64,000 nucleotides of DNA from Nitrospirillum viridazoti (lineage in GTDB: Bacteria > Pseudomonadota > Alphaproteobacteria > Azospirillales > Azospirillaceae), in assembly GCF_007827975.1 (NCBI RefSeq), contig NZ_VITT01000015.1; one strand, written 5' to 3'. How positions within the stretch are numbered: the stretch's first letter is position 1; each line of letters starts with the position of its first letter. The notes beneath the pieces were generated by a model. It was not told where the DNA came from. It did not search any database and was given only the letters and a program-made list of their open reading frames with translations. A program made the position numbers and the translations under genes. Of this stretch, positions 44,487 to 53,830 are shown in pieces.

Positions 44487-45842
44487 TTAGATAACCCAGG
44501 TCACCACCATGGCGGTGTCCACCACCGCCATGGCGGCCATACAGACCCAGCCCAGGACGCGCAGGACCGGTGGCAGAACGAAGTCGCCCATGATCTCGCG
44601 CCTGGTCGCCATGCGCATCATCATGACGATGACCGGCACGGCCACCAGGCCGTTGACCACCGCGCTCCAAAACAAGGCTTTCACCGGATCCATGTCGATG
44701 ACGTTCATGACCGAGCCCACGGCCATGGCCAGCAGGAGGGCGCCATAGAAGGCCTTGGCCTTGTTCCAGGGCCGCGCCAGGCCCACCGGCCAGCGCCGCG
44801 CCTCGCCCAGCGCATAGGCCGCCGATCCCGCCAGCACCGGCAGGGCCAAGAGGCCGGTGCCGATGATGCCAAGGGCAAAGATGGCAAAGGCGAAGGTGCC
44901 GGCGATGGGGCGCAGCGCCTCCGCCGCCTGGCTCGATGTCTGGATGTCGGTGACGCCGTGGACATGCAGGGTGGCGGCGGTGGTGATGATGATGAACAGC
45001 GCCACGCCGTTGGACAGCAGCATGCCGATGTAGGTGTCCAGGCGGATGCGCCGCAGTTCCTCCGGCGCCTGTTCCGGCGCCTTTTTCAGGGGCTGGGCCT
45101 CGGGGTCGCCCTTTTCCTCCTCCACCTCCTGGTCCGCCTGCCAGAAGAACAGATAGGGGCTGATGGTGGTGCCGAAGACGGCGACAACAGCCACCAGATA
45201 CTCCGATTTCAGCGAAACCGGCGGGTGGATCACCGCATGGCCCAGCTCGGCCCAGGGGATGGGTACCACCAGCACGGTGGCGACATAGGCGAACAGCGAC
45301 AGCGTCAGCCATTTCAGGATGGAGACGTAGCGGCAGTAGGGCAGCAGGATCTGCAGGGCGGCCGAGGCGCCGCCGAACAGTAGCACGTACAGCCATTGCG
45401 GCCCGCCGATGAGCAGGCCCAGGGCCGCCGCCATCGCCCCCAGGTCGGCGCCGATGTTGATGACGTTGGCCGCCACCAGCAGGAAGACGATGGCGTTGAT
45501 GGTCAGCGGCGGATAATGGCGGCGCAGGTTGCCGGCGATGCCATGTCCCGTCACCCGGCCGATGCGGGCGCTGATTTCCTGGATCGCCGCCATCAGCGGG
45601 TAGGTCAGGATCAGGGTCCAGGCCAGGCCGTAGCCGAACTGCGCCCCCGCCTGGGAATATGTCGCGATGCCGCTGGGGTCGTCGTCGGACGCCCCGGTCA
45701 CCAGGCCGGGGCCCAGGCATTGCCAGATGGTGCGGGGCTTTTTTTGCTCCCCCTCGCCGGTTTCGGAATCCCGCCCCGCCGGGGCGGGCGTGGGCACGGC
45801 TGTCGTTTCGGATGGCGCCGATCCCGGCTCCAGGGTGTCCAA
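44487..45842 (-). CDS. Nramp-family (SLC11-like) divalent metal transporter, divergent type
   Basis: Multi-pass inner-membrane transporter for a divalent cation. The first membrane segment carries GPGLVTGASDDDPSGIATYS, the place of the family's DPGN motif. Others include NAIVFLLVAANVINIGADLG and LGIIGTGLLALPVLAGSAAY. The sixth-segment metal site, MPH in classical Nramp, reads GTTISPYLFFWQ here, so the sulfur ligand typical of Mn/Fe selectivity is missing. About 11 hydrophobic segments are visible, with an acidic cytoplasmic loop (DQEVEEEKGDPE). GGGGAGG lies 7 bases before a TTG at 45842, which I take as the start; a GTG at 45908 would add 22 residues. Confidence 0.82.
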   Translation of the reverse strand: MDTLEPGSAPSETTAVPTPAPAGRDSETGEGEQKKPRTIWQCLGPGLVTGASDDDPSGIATYSQAGAQFGYGLAWTLILTYPLMAAIQEISARIGRVTGHGIAGNLRRHYPPLTINAIVFLLVAANVINIGADLGAMAAALGLLIGGPQWLYVLLFGGASAALQILLPYCRYVSILKWLTLSLFAYVATVLVVPIPWAELGHAVIHPPVSLKSEYLVAVVAVFGTTISPYLFFWQADQEVEEEKGDPEAQPLKKAPEQAPEELRRIRLDTYIGMLLSNGVALFIIITTAATLHVHGVTDIQTSSQAAEALRPIAGTFAFAIFALGIIGTGLLALPVLAGSAAYALGEARRWPVGLARPWNKAKAFYGALLLAMAVGSVMNVIDMDPVKALFWSAVVNGLVAVPVIVMMMRMATRREIMGDFVLPPVLRVLGWVCMAAMAVVDTAMVVTWVI

Positions 45843-45963
45843 GGCTAGCCTCCCCGCTGTCCCTTTGAAAGGCGGGCGAGCCGCACCCCGCGTGCGCACT
45901 CGCCCCACCCCTTAAAGATGCAGGCGGGATGCCTTGTTCCTTCCCGCTTCCAGGCTAGGCCGG

Positions 45964-48939
45964 TCAGGCGCCTTGCAGGACCGGCGGGTCACACTCCTCG
46001 CACTCTTCCTTCAGCGCCTGTTCCGCCAGGCGGTCCAGGATCTGCTTCAGGTTGGCCAGATCGGTGGCGCAGCCCTGGGCCTCCGCCAAGATGCTGTCCA
46101 TGATCTGAAAGCCCAGCGCCCGGTAGCTCTCGAACTGGCTTTCGGAGAACCACTGGTCGGTGGTGGATTCGTGCGGGAAGGTGGGGTGGCTGTTGGCGTA
46201 GGCCTTCACGCCTGCCCCCTCATCGCAATTATGGAAGCTGGCCTTGACGTACAGGATGATGCCCGGCTTGGCCGCCGGCCCGTCGGCCATGGCGTAGTCG
46301 ATGACGCCCATGGCGTGATAGGGCACATCGGTCAGCGTCACCCCCGGCGCCGGCCGCGGCTGCATCTTCTGCAGTTCGTGGAAGCGGATGGGGATACCGA
46401 AATCGATGCCGATCTTGCGCACAGCCATGCCCAGATCGGAGTAGGTGAAGGTGGGATCCTCACCGGCGTCGCTGATCACGATATAGCGGCAGCGGCGGCG
46501 GACCATCTCATAGAGGCCCAGATCCTCGAAATGGCCGCCGTCCGACAGGCTGACATAGGGCTGGTCGTCCGTCGTCAGGCCGAAGGCGTCCTTCACCAGG
46601 GGCACGGCGGCCGTGGGCGGGCCGTTGCGGTACCAGGACTTGTCCCCCACCGGCGCCGGATTGCCCAGCCACCAGCCCAGCCGCATGTTCAGCAAGGTCA
46701 GCAGCAGGGACACGGTGGGCGAGGAGTGATAGCCGGCGTTGGGATCCACCGCGGCGCCGGAGATGGCCATGGCCGTGCCCAGCGAGATGCCCGGGTTGGT
46801 GGGATCATCCTCCGGACAGGGCAGGCATTTCGGCTGGCGTGCGAACGGCCACAGGCGGAACCGGCGGCCGCTGTGCGACGAGCCGCCGTACTTCGAGGAC
46901 GGGCGGTAGGCGCCGCGATAGGCCACCAGGGTGCCGCCCGGCTGGTCCAGCAGGGGGCACAGCGACGCCGCCCCGCTGTGCAGCGGCGTAATGGTGAAGG
47001 ACATGCCCTTGCGCTGCTGCCACGCCAGATTACGGGTGGAGATGACGTTCAGGGTCGTGTTCAGGACATGGAAGGGCCGCCAGTTGTCGCCCGTCCGGTC
47101 CTCACGCTTCGCCGGCCACAGCGACTGCATGGTCGGATTGTCGTCCATGTCGAAGCCGGTGAAACGGTCCGGCTTACGACCGATGTGCGACGCCCCCAGG
47201 AAGGCCCGGACCAGGCGGTTGCGGTAGAGGCCGTGCAGGGAGAAGCGGTTGATGTTGATGTACTTGGACGCGAAGAGGGCGATGATGCCCAGGATCACCC
47301 CCGCGATCACCAGCAGCGGCACCACCATGCTGCGCTCCTGCGCCTCCACCATGCCGCTCTGGAACAGCACCGACCCGGCGCTGTCCGGCAGGATGAGATA
47401 GTTGCCGTAGGAGATCAGGTAGGCGAACAGGGAGTCGCGCAGCACCACCAGGTCGATGACGGCCGACCCCAGCACCAGCAGCAGGGCGAAGAACAAGGGC
47501 GCCGACAGGCTGGCCGCCACATTGTAGGCGATGGCCACGGGGCTGCGGTTGGGGGCCTGGTTGGACGGCTGGGCCGAGGTGCGGCCGCTGCCGCCCGTCA
47601 GCCAGCCGACCATGGCGGTGGCGCCGCCGCCGGCCACCATCCAGTCGAACAGGGCCTGCGTGCCCAGTTCCACCTGCCCGGCCGTCCACGACCCCAGGAG
47701 CGCCAGGGCCACGCCGGCGATCCAAGCGATGCAGGTCGCCAGGTACCAGCCGGCCGACCGCGCGAACCACTCGCGCTGCTCATCCGAGCGGGGGGTGTTG
47801 CTGGTCAGCGCCACATAGCAGGTCTCGGCCATCAGCTGCGACACCAGCAGCCACGGCGGCGCGAACAGCAGCAACAGCAGCAGGCGCACGGCCGGATCAC
47901 CGCCGGAGCCGATGATATGGGCGCCGAAGCCCAGGAAGGCGCCGTAGGCGATGCCCGCCACCAGCCAGCCCCAGGTGGTGCGGTGCTTCAGCCGCGCCCA
48001 GCGCTTGAGGTCCAGCAGCGCGGTGAACAGCTCCCCCGTCGTGAGCAGGGTGATGAGCTGGGCCGCCCCGTAGACGACGAAGCCGAGGATGCCGCCGAAG
48101 ACCAGCAGGTCGGCCAGCGGCGTGACGATCAGCAGCTGATAGCCGATGGTGGTGTCCAGGGCCCCGGTCCAGGCGACGCCGCCCAGGAACATGGGCAGCA
48201 GGTTGCCCTTGAGGAATTGTCCCTGTGTTGGACTGGCCGTGCCGCTGAGCCTCATGGCGCGCAGCGTGAATCTTAGTCCTATGAGCACCAGGACCAGGGA
48301 GATGGCGGCCAGGATGATCAGGGCCAGGCCGTACTTCTGGTCGCCGAAGGGATGCGACAGCCAGGCCACGCCCACGGCGGCCAGCTTCACCACCACCAGG
48401 CTCAACAGGAACAGCGGGATCAGCAGCACCCAGTTCAGCAGCAGGTTGCGCAGGATCATCGCCGCCGCCGCCCAGGTGTCGGCGGAGACCAGGCCCACCT
48501 TGGGCGTCAGATAGTTGCTGTCGCGGCGCAGGTCGCCGATGGCCGTGGGCTCGACGGCGCTGACCTCATGGCCGCGGGTGTTCAGCTGCGGCAGCACGTC
48601 GGCATAGGGCTGGCGCGAGAGCCAGGCCGACAGCCAACTGCCGATATAGCCACCGCCCGAGACGGTGGAGAGATAGTTGAACTGGCCCAACAGCGCCTTG
48701 TCCGGCGGCGGCAGGCGGAAGTCCTTGCAGGGCCGCGGCCGGGCGGCCAGCGCCTGGATGATCCCCAGGCCGAAGGTGGCGCTGCGAATGCCGCCGCCCG
48801 ACAGGCAGAGGGCGGTGGATTCCAGGGTGTTGAGCGCCAGGGTCAGGTCCTCGTCCTGCACCCCGTCGAGCACATGGTCACCATGGATGCTCTTGGCCTC
48901 GGCCCGCAGAACCTCGATGGTGCTAAGCGGATTGGTCAT
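45964..48939 (-). CDS. Patatin-like phospholipase with catalytic halves split by a multi-spanning membrane insert
   Basis: A 991-residue protein. The patatin oxyanion loop is LCLSGGGIRSATFGLGIIQA (residues 45-64), the nucleophile is Ser94 in STVSGGGYIGSW, and the catalytic Asp is Asp800 in VSLSDGGHFEDLG. Between them, residues about 160-560 hold roughly nine hydrophobic segments (for example NWVLLIPLFLLSLVVVKLAA, LIILAAISLVLVLIGL, VVPLLVIAGVILGIIALFAS). Ordinary patatins carry Ser and Asp about 150 residues apart in one soluble domain. The second half continues with a cysteine pair (KCLPCPED) and ends in an acidic, Cys-containing tail (EECEECDP). It is the last gene of a run with a GMC oxidoreductase and a two-haem cytochrome. 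It probably hydrolyses acyl lipids at the inner membrane. Confidence 0.8.
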   Translation of the reverse strand: MTNPLSTIEVLRAEAKSIHGDHVLDGVQDEDLTLALNTLESTALCLSGGGIRSATFGLGIIQALAARPRPCKDFRLPPPDKALLGQFNYLSTVSGGGYIGSWLSAWLSRQPYADVLPQLNTRGHEVSAVEPTAIGDLRRDSNYLTPKVGLVSADTWAAAAMILRNLLLNWVLLIPLFLLSLVVVKLAAVGVAWLSHPFGDQKYGLALIILAAISLVLVLIGLRFTLRAMRLSGTASPTQGQFLKGNLLPMFLGGVAWTGALDTTIGYQLLIVTPLADLLVFGGILGFVVYGAAQLITLLTTGELFTALLDLKRWARLKHRTTWGWLVAGIAYGAFLGFGAHIIGSGGDPAVRLLLLLLFAPPWLLVSQLMAETCYVALTSNTPRSDEQREWFARSAGWYLATCIAWIAGVALALLGSWTAGQVELGTQALFDWMVAGGGATAMVGWLTGGSGRTSAQPSNQAPNRSPVAIAYNVAASLSAPLFFALLLVLGSAVIDLVVLRDSLFAYLISYGNYLILPDSAGSVLFQSGMVEAQERSMVVPLLVIAGVILGIIALFASKYININRFSLHGLYRNRLVRAFLGASHIGRKPDRFTGFDMDDNPTMQSLWPAKREDRTGDNWRPFHVLNTTLNVISTRNLAWQQRKGMSFTITPLHSGAASLCPLLDQPGGTLVAYRGAYRPSSKYGGSSHSGRRFRLWPFARQPKCLPCPEDDPTNPGISLGTAMAISGAAVDPNAGYHSSPTVSLLLTLLNMRLGWWLGNPAPVGDKSWYRNGPPTAAVPLVKDAFGLTTDDQPYVSLSDGGHFEDLGLYEMVRRRCRYIVISDAGEDPTFTYSDLGMAVRKIGIDFGIPIRFHELQKMQPRPAPGVTLTDVPYHAMGVIDYAMADGPAAKPGIILYVKASFHNCDEGAGVKAYANSHPTFPHESTTDQWFSESQFESYRALGFQIMDSILAEAQGCATDLANLKQILDRLAEQALKEECEECDPPVLQGA

Positions 48940-48958
48940 TGGTCTAGCCCCCTGATTC

Positions 48959-50935
48959 TCACGCCCGCGCCTGATGGCGGCGGTTCTGCTGGCAACGGGT
49001 CTGCTCGATGATCACCTCGGCCGCCTTCTCGCCGATCATGTAGACGGCGCTGACGATGAAGTAGCCGGGGATGCGCGGGAAAACGGAGGCGTCCACCACC
49101 CGCAGGCCCTTGACCCCATGGACGCGGAAGTCGCTGGACAGCACGCCACCCCCCGTGGCGCTGCCGATGGCGCAGGTGCAGGAGGCGTGGTGTCCCCAGG
49201 CATGGGTGCGCACGAAGTGCTTCAGCTCCTCATCCGTCTGGATGGCGGGCCCCGGCAGCAGTTCCTGCTTGGCGATGCCCTGGTCGTACAGCTTCTTGGT
49301 GACGGCGCGCACGAAGCGGATGCCCTCGACCACGCTGTCCAGATCCTGCCCCGACTTGTCGGTGCCTTCCTCGAAATAGCGGAAGTTGATGTAGGGGGTG
49401 TCGCGCGGGTCGGCCGACCGCAGGGTCACCTCGCCGCCGCGGTTCAGCGTGTGGGCCTTCAGCACCGCCCAGGTCAGCATGTTCAGGTGCTCCGGGAACA
49501 GGCTGGAATAGCCGGGGTAGTAGCCGCGGAACTCACCCAGCAGGCCGAAGCAGAACAGGTCGGGCATGGGCCGCTCGGGTGCCGAGCGCTTGGTGACGGC
49601 CAGCACGGCGCCGTTGGTGGTGTAGACCCCCTCGCGCTTTTCCTTCCACTGCTGGTACTGCGGATCGCCGGCGGCGAACTTGGCGCCCTTCAGCACCTCC
49701 CAGTCCGTGGTCATCTCGTTGACGACGCCGACCTCGTAGCGGTCCTGCAGGTTGCGGCCCACGCCGGGGCTGTCGACCCGCACCGGGATGTTGAATTTCT
49801 CCAGTGTTTCCCGCGGGCCGATGCCCGACAGCATGAGCAGTTGCGGCGTGTTGAAGGCGCCGCCGGACAGGATGACCTCATGCTTGGCGTAGACGGCCCG
49901 TTTTTCCCCACCCGTGCCCTGGGAGAAGGAGGCGGCATACAGCTTCTCACCCTTCTCGTATTCCACGCCGATGGCGCGCGGCTCACCCCCCAGCGGCCCG
50001 TCCAGCGGCGTGGACTCGTCGAACAGGACGCGGGTGACCAGGGCATCGAGTTCGATGTGCAGGCGGTCGGGATGCTTCTCCGCCACCTCCAGCAGGCGCT
50101 CGCGCGTGCCGGTGCGGGCATGGTTGCGGTTGGACAGGGGAACGTAGCGCAGGCCGAAGGCGTCCGCGTCCACCAGACGAACGTCGTTCGCATCCCCCTC
50201 ACCCTCCAGCAGCCATTCGAAGCCCTGGTCGGGATTGGGGTCGCGTTGCAGCACCGCCTTGGCGCAGTCCAGCAAGCCCTGGATCAGGGGCTTGTCGCCC
50301 AGCGCCTGCAGCGGGATGGCCTTTTGGGTATGCAGCCAGCCGCGGAAGCCGTGCCCCGTCGGGTTGAAGAGGCCCAGGCTCAGCCAGTACAGCAGGCGGT
50401 AGAACCAGCGGTAATGGCAGTTCTCCAGCTTGCGGAACAGGCGGCGCATGGCCTTGGGCTGCCAGCTGGCATCGCCCGTCAGGTCGGCGATGAACTGCCA
50501 GTCCTCGTTGTTGGGATAGATGACGATCTGCGCGTTATGGGCCGTACAGCCGCCCAGCGTGCCGGCGCGGGGATAGAGGATGCCGTCGACCGGCCGCCCG
50601 TTGGGCGGTGGATACACCGGCACATACTTGGGGTCGGAGGTCTGCACCGCCTGGTCGCTGTAGTGGCGCACAAAAAAATCCCAGCGCATGCCCGTGTTTT
50701 CCGAGGCGAAGGCGTGGAGCACCGGAACGTCGTAATCGTCCGGCAAGCGGTTCTCGTTCGGATAATAGGGATCGCCCCCATGGGACTTGCGCGGGTCCCC
50801 CCCCGCCTCCAGCACCAGAACGGTATACCCGGCCTCCGCCAGGCGGGCCGCCACCGTGCCGCCGCCGGCGCCGGAACCGACGACGATGAAATCATACTGA
50901 GCGGATTGAACGGATGCCTCGTTTACATCTGCCAT
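48959..50935 (-). CDS. GMC-family FAD oxidoreductase
   Basis: A 658-residue flavoprotein. The N-terminal FAD motif is DFIVVGSGAGGGTVAARLAE (residues 15-34), followed by the GMC signatures PRAGTLGGCTAHNAQI and EVILSGGAFNTPQLLMLSGI. The C-terminal catalytic region has the first His in AWGHHASCTCAIG. The usual second residue (Asn/His of the P-x-x-P-G-N motif) appears as IPGYFIVSAVYMIGEKAAE, so the second catalytic residue may be absent. No signal peptide is seen. It lies 19 bases upstream of the patatin gene and 90 downstream of the cytochrome gene. GMC enzymes oxidise alcohols, sugars or sterols and can pass electrons to cytochromes. Confidence 0.87.
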   Translation of the reverse strand: MADVNEASVQSAQYDFIVVGSGAGGGTVAARLAEAGYTVLVLEAGGDPRKSHGGDPYYPNENRLPDDYDVPVLHAFASENTGMRWDFFVRHYSDQAVQTSDPKYVPVYPPPNGRPVDGILYPRAGTLGGCTAHNAQIVIYPNNEDWQFIADLTGDASWQPKAMRRLFRKLENCHYRWFYRLLYWLSLGLFNPTGHGFRGWLHTQKAIPLQALGDKPLIQGLLDCAKAVLQRDPNPDQGFEWLLEGEGDANDVRLVDADAFGLRYVPLSNRNHARTGTRERLLEVAEKHPDRLHIELDALVTRVLFDESTPLDGPLGGEPRAIGVEYEKGEKLYAASFSQGTGGEKRAVYAKHEVILSGGAFNTPQLLMLSGIGPRETLEKFNIPVRVDSPGVGRNLQDRYEVGVVNEMTTDWEVLKGAKFAAGDPQYQQWKEKREGVYTTNGAVLAVTKRSAPERPMPDLFCFGLLGEFRGYYPGYSSLFPEHLNMLTWAVLKAHTLNRGGEVTLRSADPRDTPYINFRYFEEGTDKSGQDLDSVVEGIRFVRAVTKKLYDQGIAKQELLPGPAIQTDEELKHFVRTHAWGHHASCTCAIGSATGGGVLSSDFRVHGVKGLRVVDASVFPRIPGYFIVSAVYMIGEKAAEVIIEQTRCQQNRRHQARA

Positions 50936-51025
50936 AGCCTGTCCCCCATGCCTGGCCCGTGGGAATGCCGCCCCAACCGCCGGCCGCGGAGCACGCGGCC
51001 GGACGGGGTTTGAAGGGCGGGGTGG

Positions 51026-53548
51026 TCAGAAGGTCTTCAGGAACTCGATCAGCGCTTCCTTGTCGTCGTCGCTGAGCGCCGTCGTCTCGGACGTGAAGCT
51101 GGTCCCGAAGTAGTGGCCGCGGTTGACCTCGAAATCCGGGCACTTGCTGAAGTCCAGCAGCGGCTTCCGAAGGTTGGCGAACACTTTGCGCGCCTCCTCA
51201 TCCGTCGCGTTCTTGGGCAGCTGCGACAAGTCGTGGGTCGCTTTTTTCAGCAGCTGCAGCAGCTGGACATAGCGGGGCAGGTTCTCCGCCAGGGTGGCGT
51301 CGTCCTTGTACAGCTCGGTGTTGGAGATGAGGTTGACCGGCGTGTCCTTCGGGATGGGCCCCACCATCAGATCGCCGTCGCCGAAGATGCTGGGCAGCCA
51401 GCGGTGCAGCGGGCTGAGCAGCGGCTTCAGGAAGCCGGGCAGGAAGCCGCCGGGTACCTTCAGATAGCTGCCGACGCTGGTGCGGTCGATAAGGAACACC
51501 CCCTTGTCACCCAGCAGCTTGTCGTGCGGACGCGTCTCGGGCCACAGCATCTGCCGGATCGAGACCTCGAAGGTCTTCACCCGCTCCTCGACCGACGGAT
51601 CCAACGGATTAAACGGGTAATAAGGCTTTTGGTTGGGCGGAGGCGGCGGCAGCGGCTGCTGCGCGTAGAATGACCCGCCGGGCCAGCCCACCGTATTGTT
51701 CACCAGGTAGGGCGCCGTCGACCACAGGGCCACCAGCGAGGGCACGCGGGTGTAGCCGCGGCCGCCGGCCGGCATGACGTAGTCCTTCTCCTCACCCGTG
51801 AAGGGATCGTGGATCTTGATGGTGCCGACGGACGGCAGCTGCTTGTAGGAGGTGGAGGAGAAATTGTCCCAGATGTTGCCGGCGATGGCGTTGGTGGCCA
51901 GCGGGCTGCAGGCGTTGGTCTGCAACAAGGTCACGGGCACGCGCATGTCGGTGGAAAGATAATTTCCTTCCAGGAAGTCAGGCGCCTTGACCAGCACCTT
52001 CATCTGCGCCTTGAACTCGTCCGATTTCACCCAGGCCCAGTACTCGTTCCAGCAGGCCAGGTAGCTGGGGCCATTGCAGGTCTTGAAGTCGATTTCCTTG
52101 GGCACCGGCGGTTGCTTGCTGGAATGGCAGCCGGCGCAGGTCTCGGCGAACACCTCCTTGCCCCGGTCCAGCTTGGCCGGGTCGGTCGTCAAATGGGCCT
52201 TGCCGCCCGGCGCTTCGGCCAGCTTATGGCCCTTCGCAATGTCGCTGTTCAGGAAATAGTCGGCGAGAAAGCCCGTCTGCGCTTCCGTCGCCTGCCAATA
52301 GCTGGAGTTCTTGCGGCCCACCTCGATCTGGATGGCCGTGTTGGGCACGCCGCCGAACAGCGGGTTGAAATGGCGTAGCCATTCCTCACTGAACAGGCCG
52401 ATGTTGATGAAGACGCGGTTCAGCGCCCCTTGCACGCCGACGCTGTCGGAACCGTCCTTCAGCACGTGCGGCGTGGTCACCTGCTTGCCGTCGAGGCTGC
52501 CCTTGAGGAACTCGTTGTTCAGCTCGGGCCCGCTCAGCGTCTCCAGCCCCCGCTCCATGGCGATCTGCATGCGGGCCGGCAGGCCATAGACGGCATTCAT
52601 GGTGCGGGGATTGTTGATGTAGTCGGTGGAGACCAGCGAGGTGTCCAGCGCGCCGGGGCGCGAGGTGTGCACCAGCTGGATCAGGTAGTTCTGCTCACTC
52701 GCCTTGCGCTCCGGCGAGCCGGGCTTGCCATAGTTCCAGCCGAAGATGCGATCGATCCAGAAATACTGGGCGCCGACCACCGCGCTCATGTTCTCCCACT
52801 TCGGGTTTTCCGGATCGGCCGGCGGATTGGTCGGGCTGGGCCCCACGTGGCAGAAGCCACAGGCCATGCCCACGCGGTACGGACGGACCAGGTTCTTGTC
52901 GTTGTAGTAGTCCGGGTCGTTGTAATACTTCTCCGCGTTCCAATGCTTCTTCGCCTTTTCGTCGAAGGCGGGATTGGGGAACAGCCGCAGGCCGACGATG
53001 CCCGTGGGATAGCCGTAGTACGAGCCCACCGGCACGGTGACGCCACGCGCCCCGATCTTGACGCCCGGATACTTCTTCTCATTGGCGAACGGATCGTCGG
53101 GGCAGTTGGGATCGTCCTTGACGCTCACCCTTTGATCCAGCCACAGGCCGAACTGGTCCTTCGAGCCATCCTTGGGCTCCACAAAGCAGGGCTCATTCAT
53201 CAGGCCCAGCTGCTCGAACCGGTTATGGCGGCCATAGGCCAGCTTCGGATGGCTGGAAATGGTCTTCAGCAGGTCGAAGTTGCCGAAGGCGCTGTCCGTG
53301 ATGAGATCCCAGAAGCGGTCGTTGCCGCCGGTCCACACGACCCAATTGTTGCGGCCCTTGACCTCATCCGAGCTCAGCTTGTAGCTGCCGTCCATGTCCT
53401 TGAAATAGTCCTCGTCGGCGGCCGGGAAGGTGTCAGCGGCCCGTCCGGCCTGCATCGCCTCATCCTTCACCTGCTTGTCACCGCAGCCAGACAGCAGCAG
53501 CACCGCCGCCACCAGGGTCGCAAAGACCCCAAGACCGATCCGCGCCAT
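51026..53548 (-). CDS. Two-haem c-type cytochrome lipoprotein, large
   Basis: An 840-residue exported lipoprotein: the signal ends LLLSGCGDK with lipid-modified Cys22. Two haem c motifs are present, CGFCH (230-234) and CAGCH (471-475), 240 residues apart. Two haem sites this far apart in one large protein recall di-haem peroxidases and the rubber oxygenase RoxA, but the protein is longer and I see no decisive match. Other stretches are NNPRTMNAVYGLPARMQIAM, GGRGYTRVPSLVALWSTAPY and a proline run before KPYYPFNPLDP. It begins the minus-strand operon with the GMC and patatin genes and is divergent from the DUF4331 operon. It could accept electrons from the GMC enzyme or oxidise a hydrophobic substrate. 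Confidence 0.78.
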   Translation of the reverse strand: MARIGLGVFATLVAAVLLLSGCGDKQVKDEAMQAGRAADTFPAADEDYFKDMDGSYKLSSDEVKGRNNWVVWTGGNDRFWDLITDSAFGNFDLLKTISSHPKLAYGRHNRFEQLGLMNEPCFVEPKDGSKDQFGLWLDQRVSVKDDPNCPDDPFANEKKYPGVKIGARGVTVPVGSYYGYPTGIVGLRLFPNPAFDEKAKKHWNAEKYYNDPDYYNDKNLVRPYRVGMACGFCHVGPSPTNPPADPENPKWENMSAVVGAQYFWIDRIFGWNYGKPGSPERKASEQNYLIQLVHTSRPGALDTSLVSTDYINNPRTMNAVYGLPARMQIAMERGLETLSGPELNNEFLKGSLDGKQVTTPHVLKDGSDSVGVQGALNRVFINIGLFSEEWLRHFNPLFGGVPNTAIQIEVGRKNSSYWQATEAQTGFLADYFLNSDIAKGHKLAEAPGGKAHLTTDPAKLDRGKEVFAETCAGCHSSKQPPVPKEIDFKTCNGPSYLACWNEYWAWVKSDEFKAQMKVLVKAPDFLEGNYLSTDMRVPVTLLQTNACSPLATNAIAGNIWDNFSSTSYKQLPSVGTIKIHDPFTGEEKDYVMPAGGRGYTRVPSLVALWSTAPYLVNNTVGWPGGSFYAQQPLPPPPPNQKPYYPFNPLDPSVEERVKTFEVSIRQMLWPETRPHDKLLGDKGVFLIDRTSVGSYLKVPGGFLPGFLKPLLSPLHRWLPSIFGDGDLMVGPIPKDTPVNLISNTELYKDDATLAENLPRYVQLLQLLKKATHDLSQLPKNATDEEARKVFANLRKPLLDFSKCPDFEVNRGHYFGTSFTSETTALSDDDKEALIEFLKTF

Positions 53549-53573
53549 GCCCCACCTCGCGCCCTGAAAAGTT

Positions 53574-53607
53574 GTTCGTTGGTCTGGACATTATATCCAG
53601 AGCGAAC
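53574..53607. promoter_or_regulatory. Nested inverted repeat upstream of the cytochrome operon
   Basis: TCTGGA (53583-53588) and TCCAGA (53596-53601) are perfect arms with 7 bases between; outside them GTTCG (53574-53578) and CGAAC (53603-53607) also match. The centre is CATTATA. It lies 26-59 bases upstream of the cytochrome start, so it may be an operator overlapping the promoter or a leader structure. Confidence 0.5.
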
Positions 53608-53782
53608 TAGTCTCAAGCCAAAGATACAACCTACAGGAAATATAGTTCTTGTTGTTACGCCGTTTATCTCGAATTTGATATCCGGCTTCCACCCCTAAAG
53701 TGTAAGGCCGCCCTTCAGAACGACATAACCCTTCCGATGGGGCATCGGTGGCTGAGAAAGCTGAATTCCATTCAAAATCAAT

Positions 53783-53799
53783 GCGATGTTGCACATCGC
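53783..53799. promoter_or_regulatory. Inverted repeat upstream of the DUF4331 operon
   Basis: GCGATG (53783-53788) and CATCGC (53794-53799) are perfect arms around TTGCA, 32 bases before the DUF4331 start. It differs from the repeat near the cytochrome gene, so the two divergent operons may have different regulators. The intergenic region between is AT-rich. Confidence 0.45.
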
Positions 53800-53830
53800 G
53801 CGAACCTGGCGGGACTGACGGAGGAAGACG

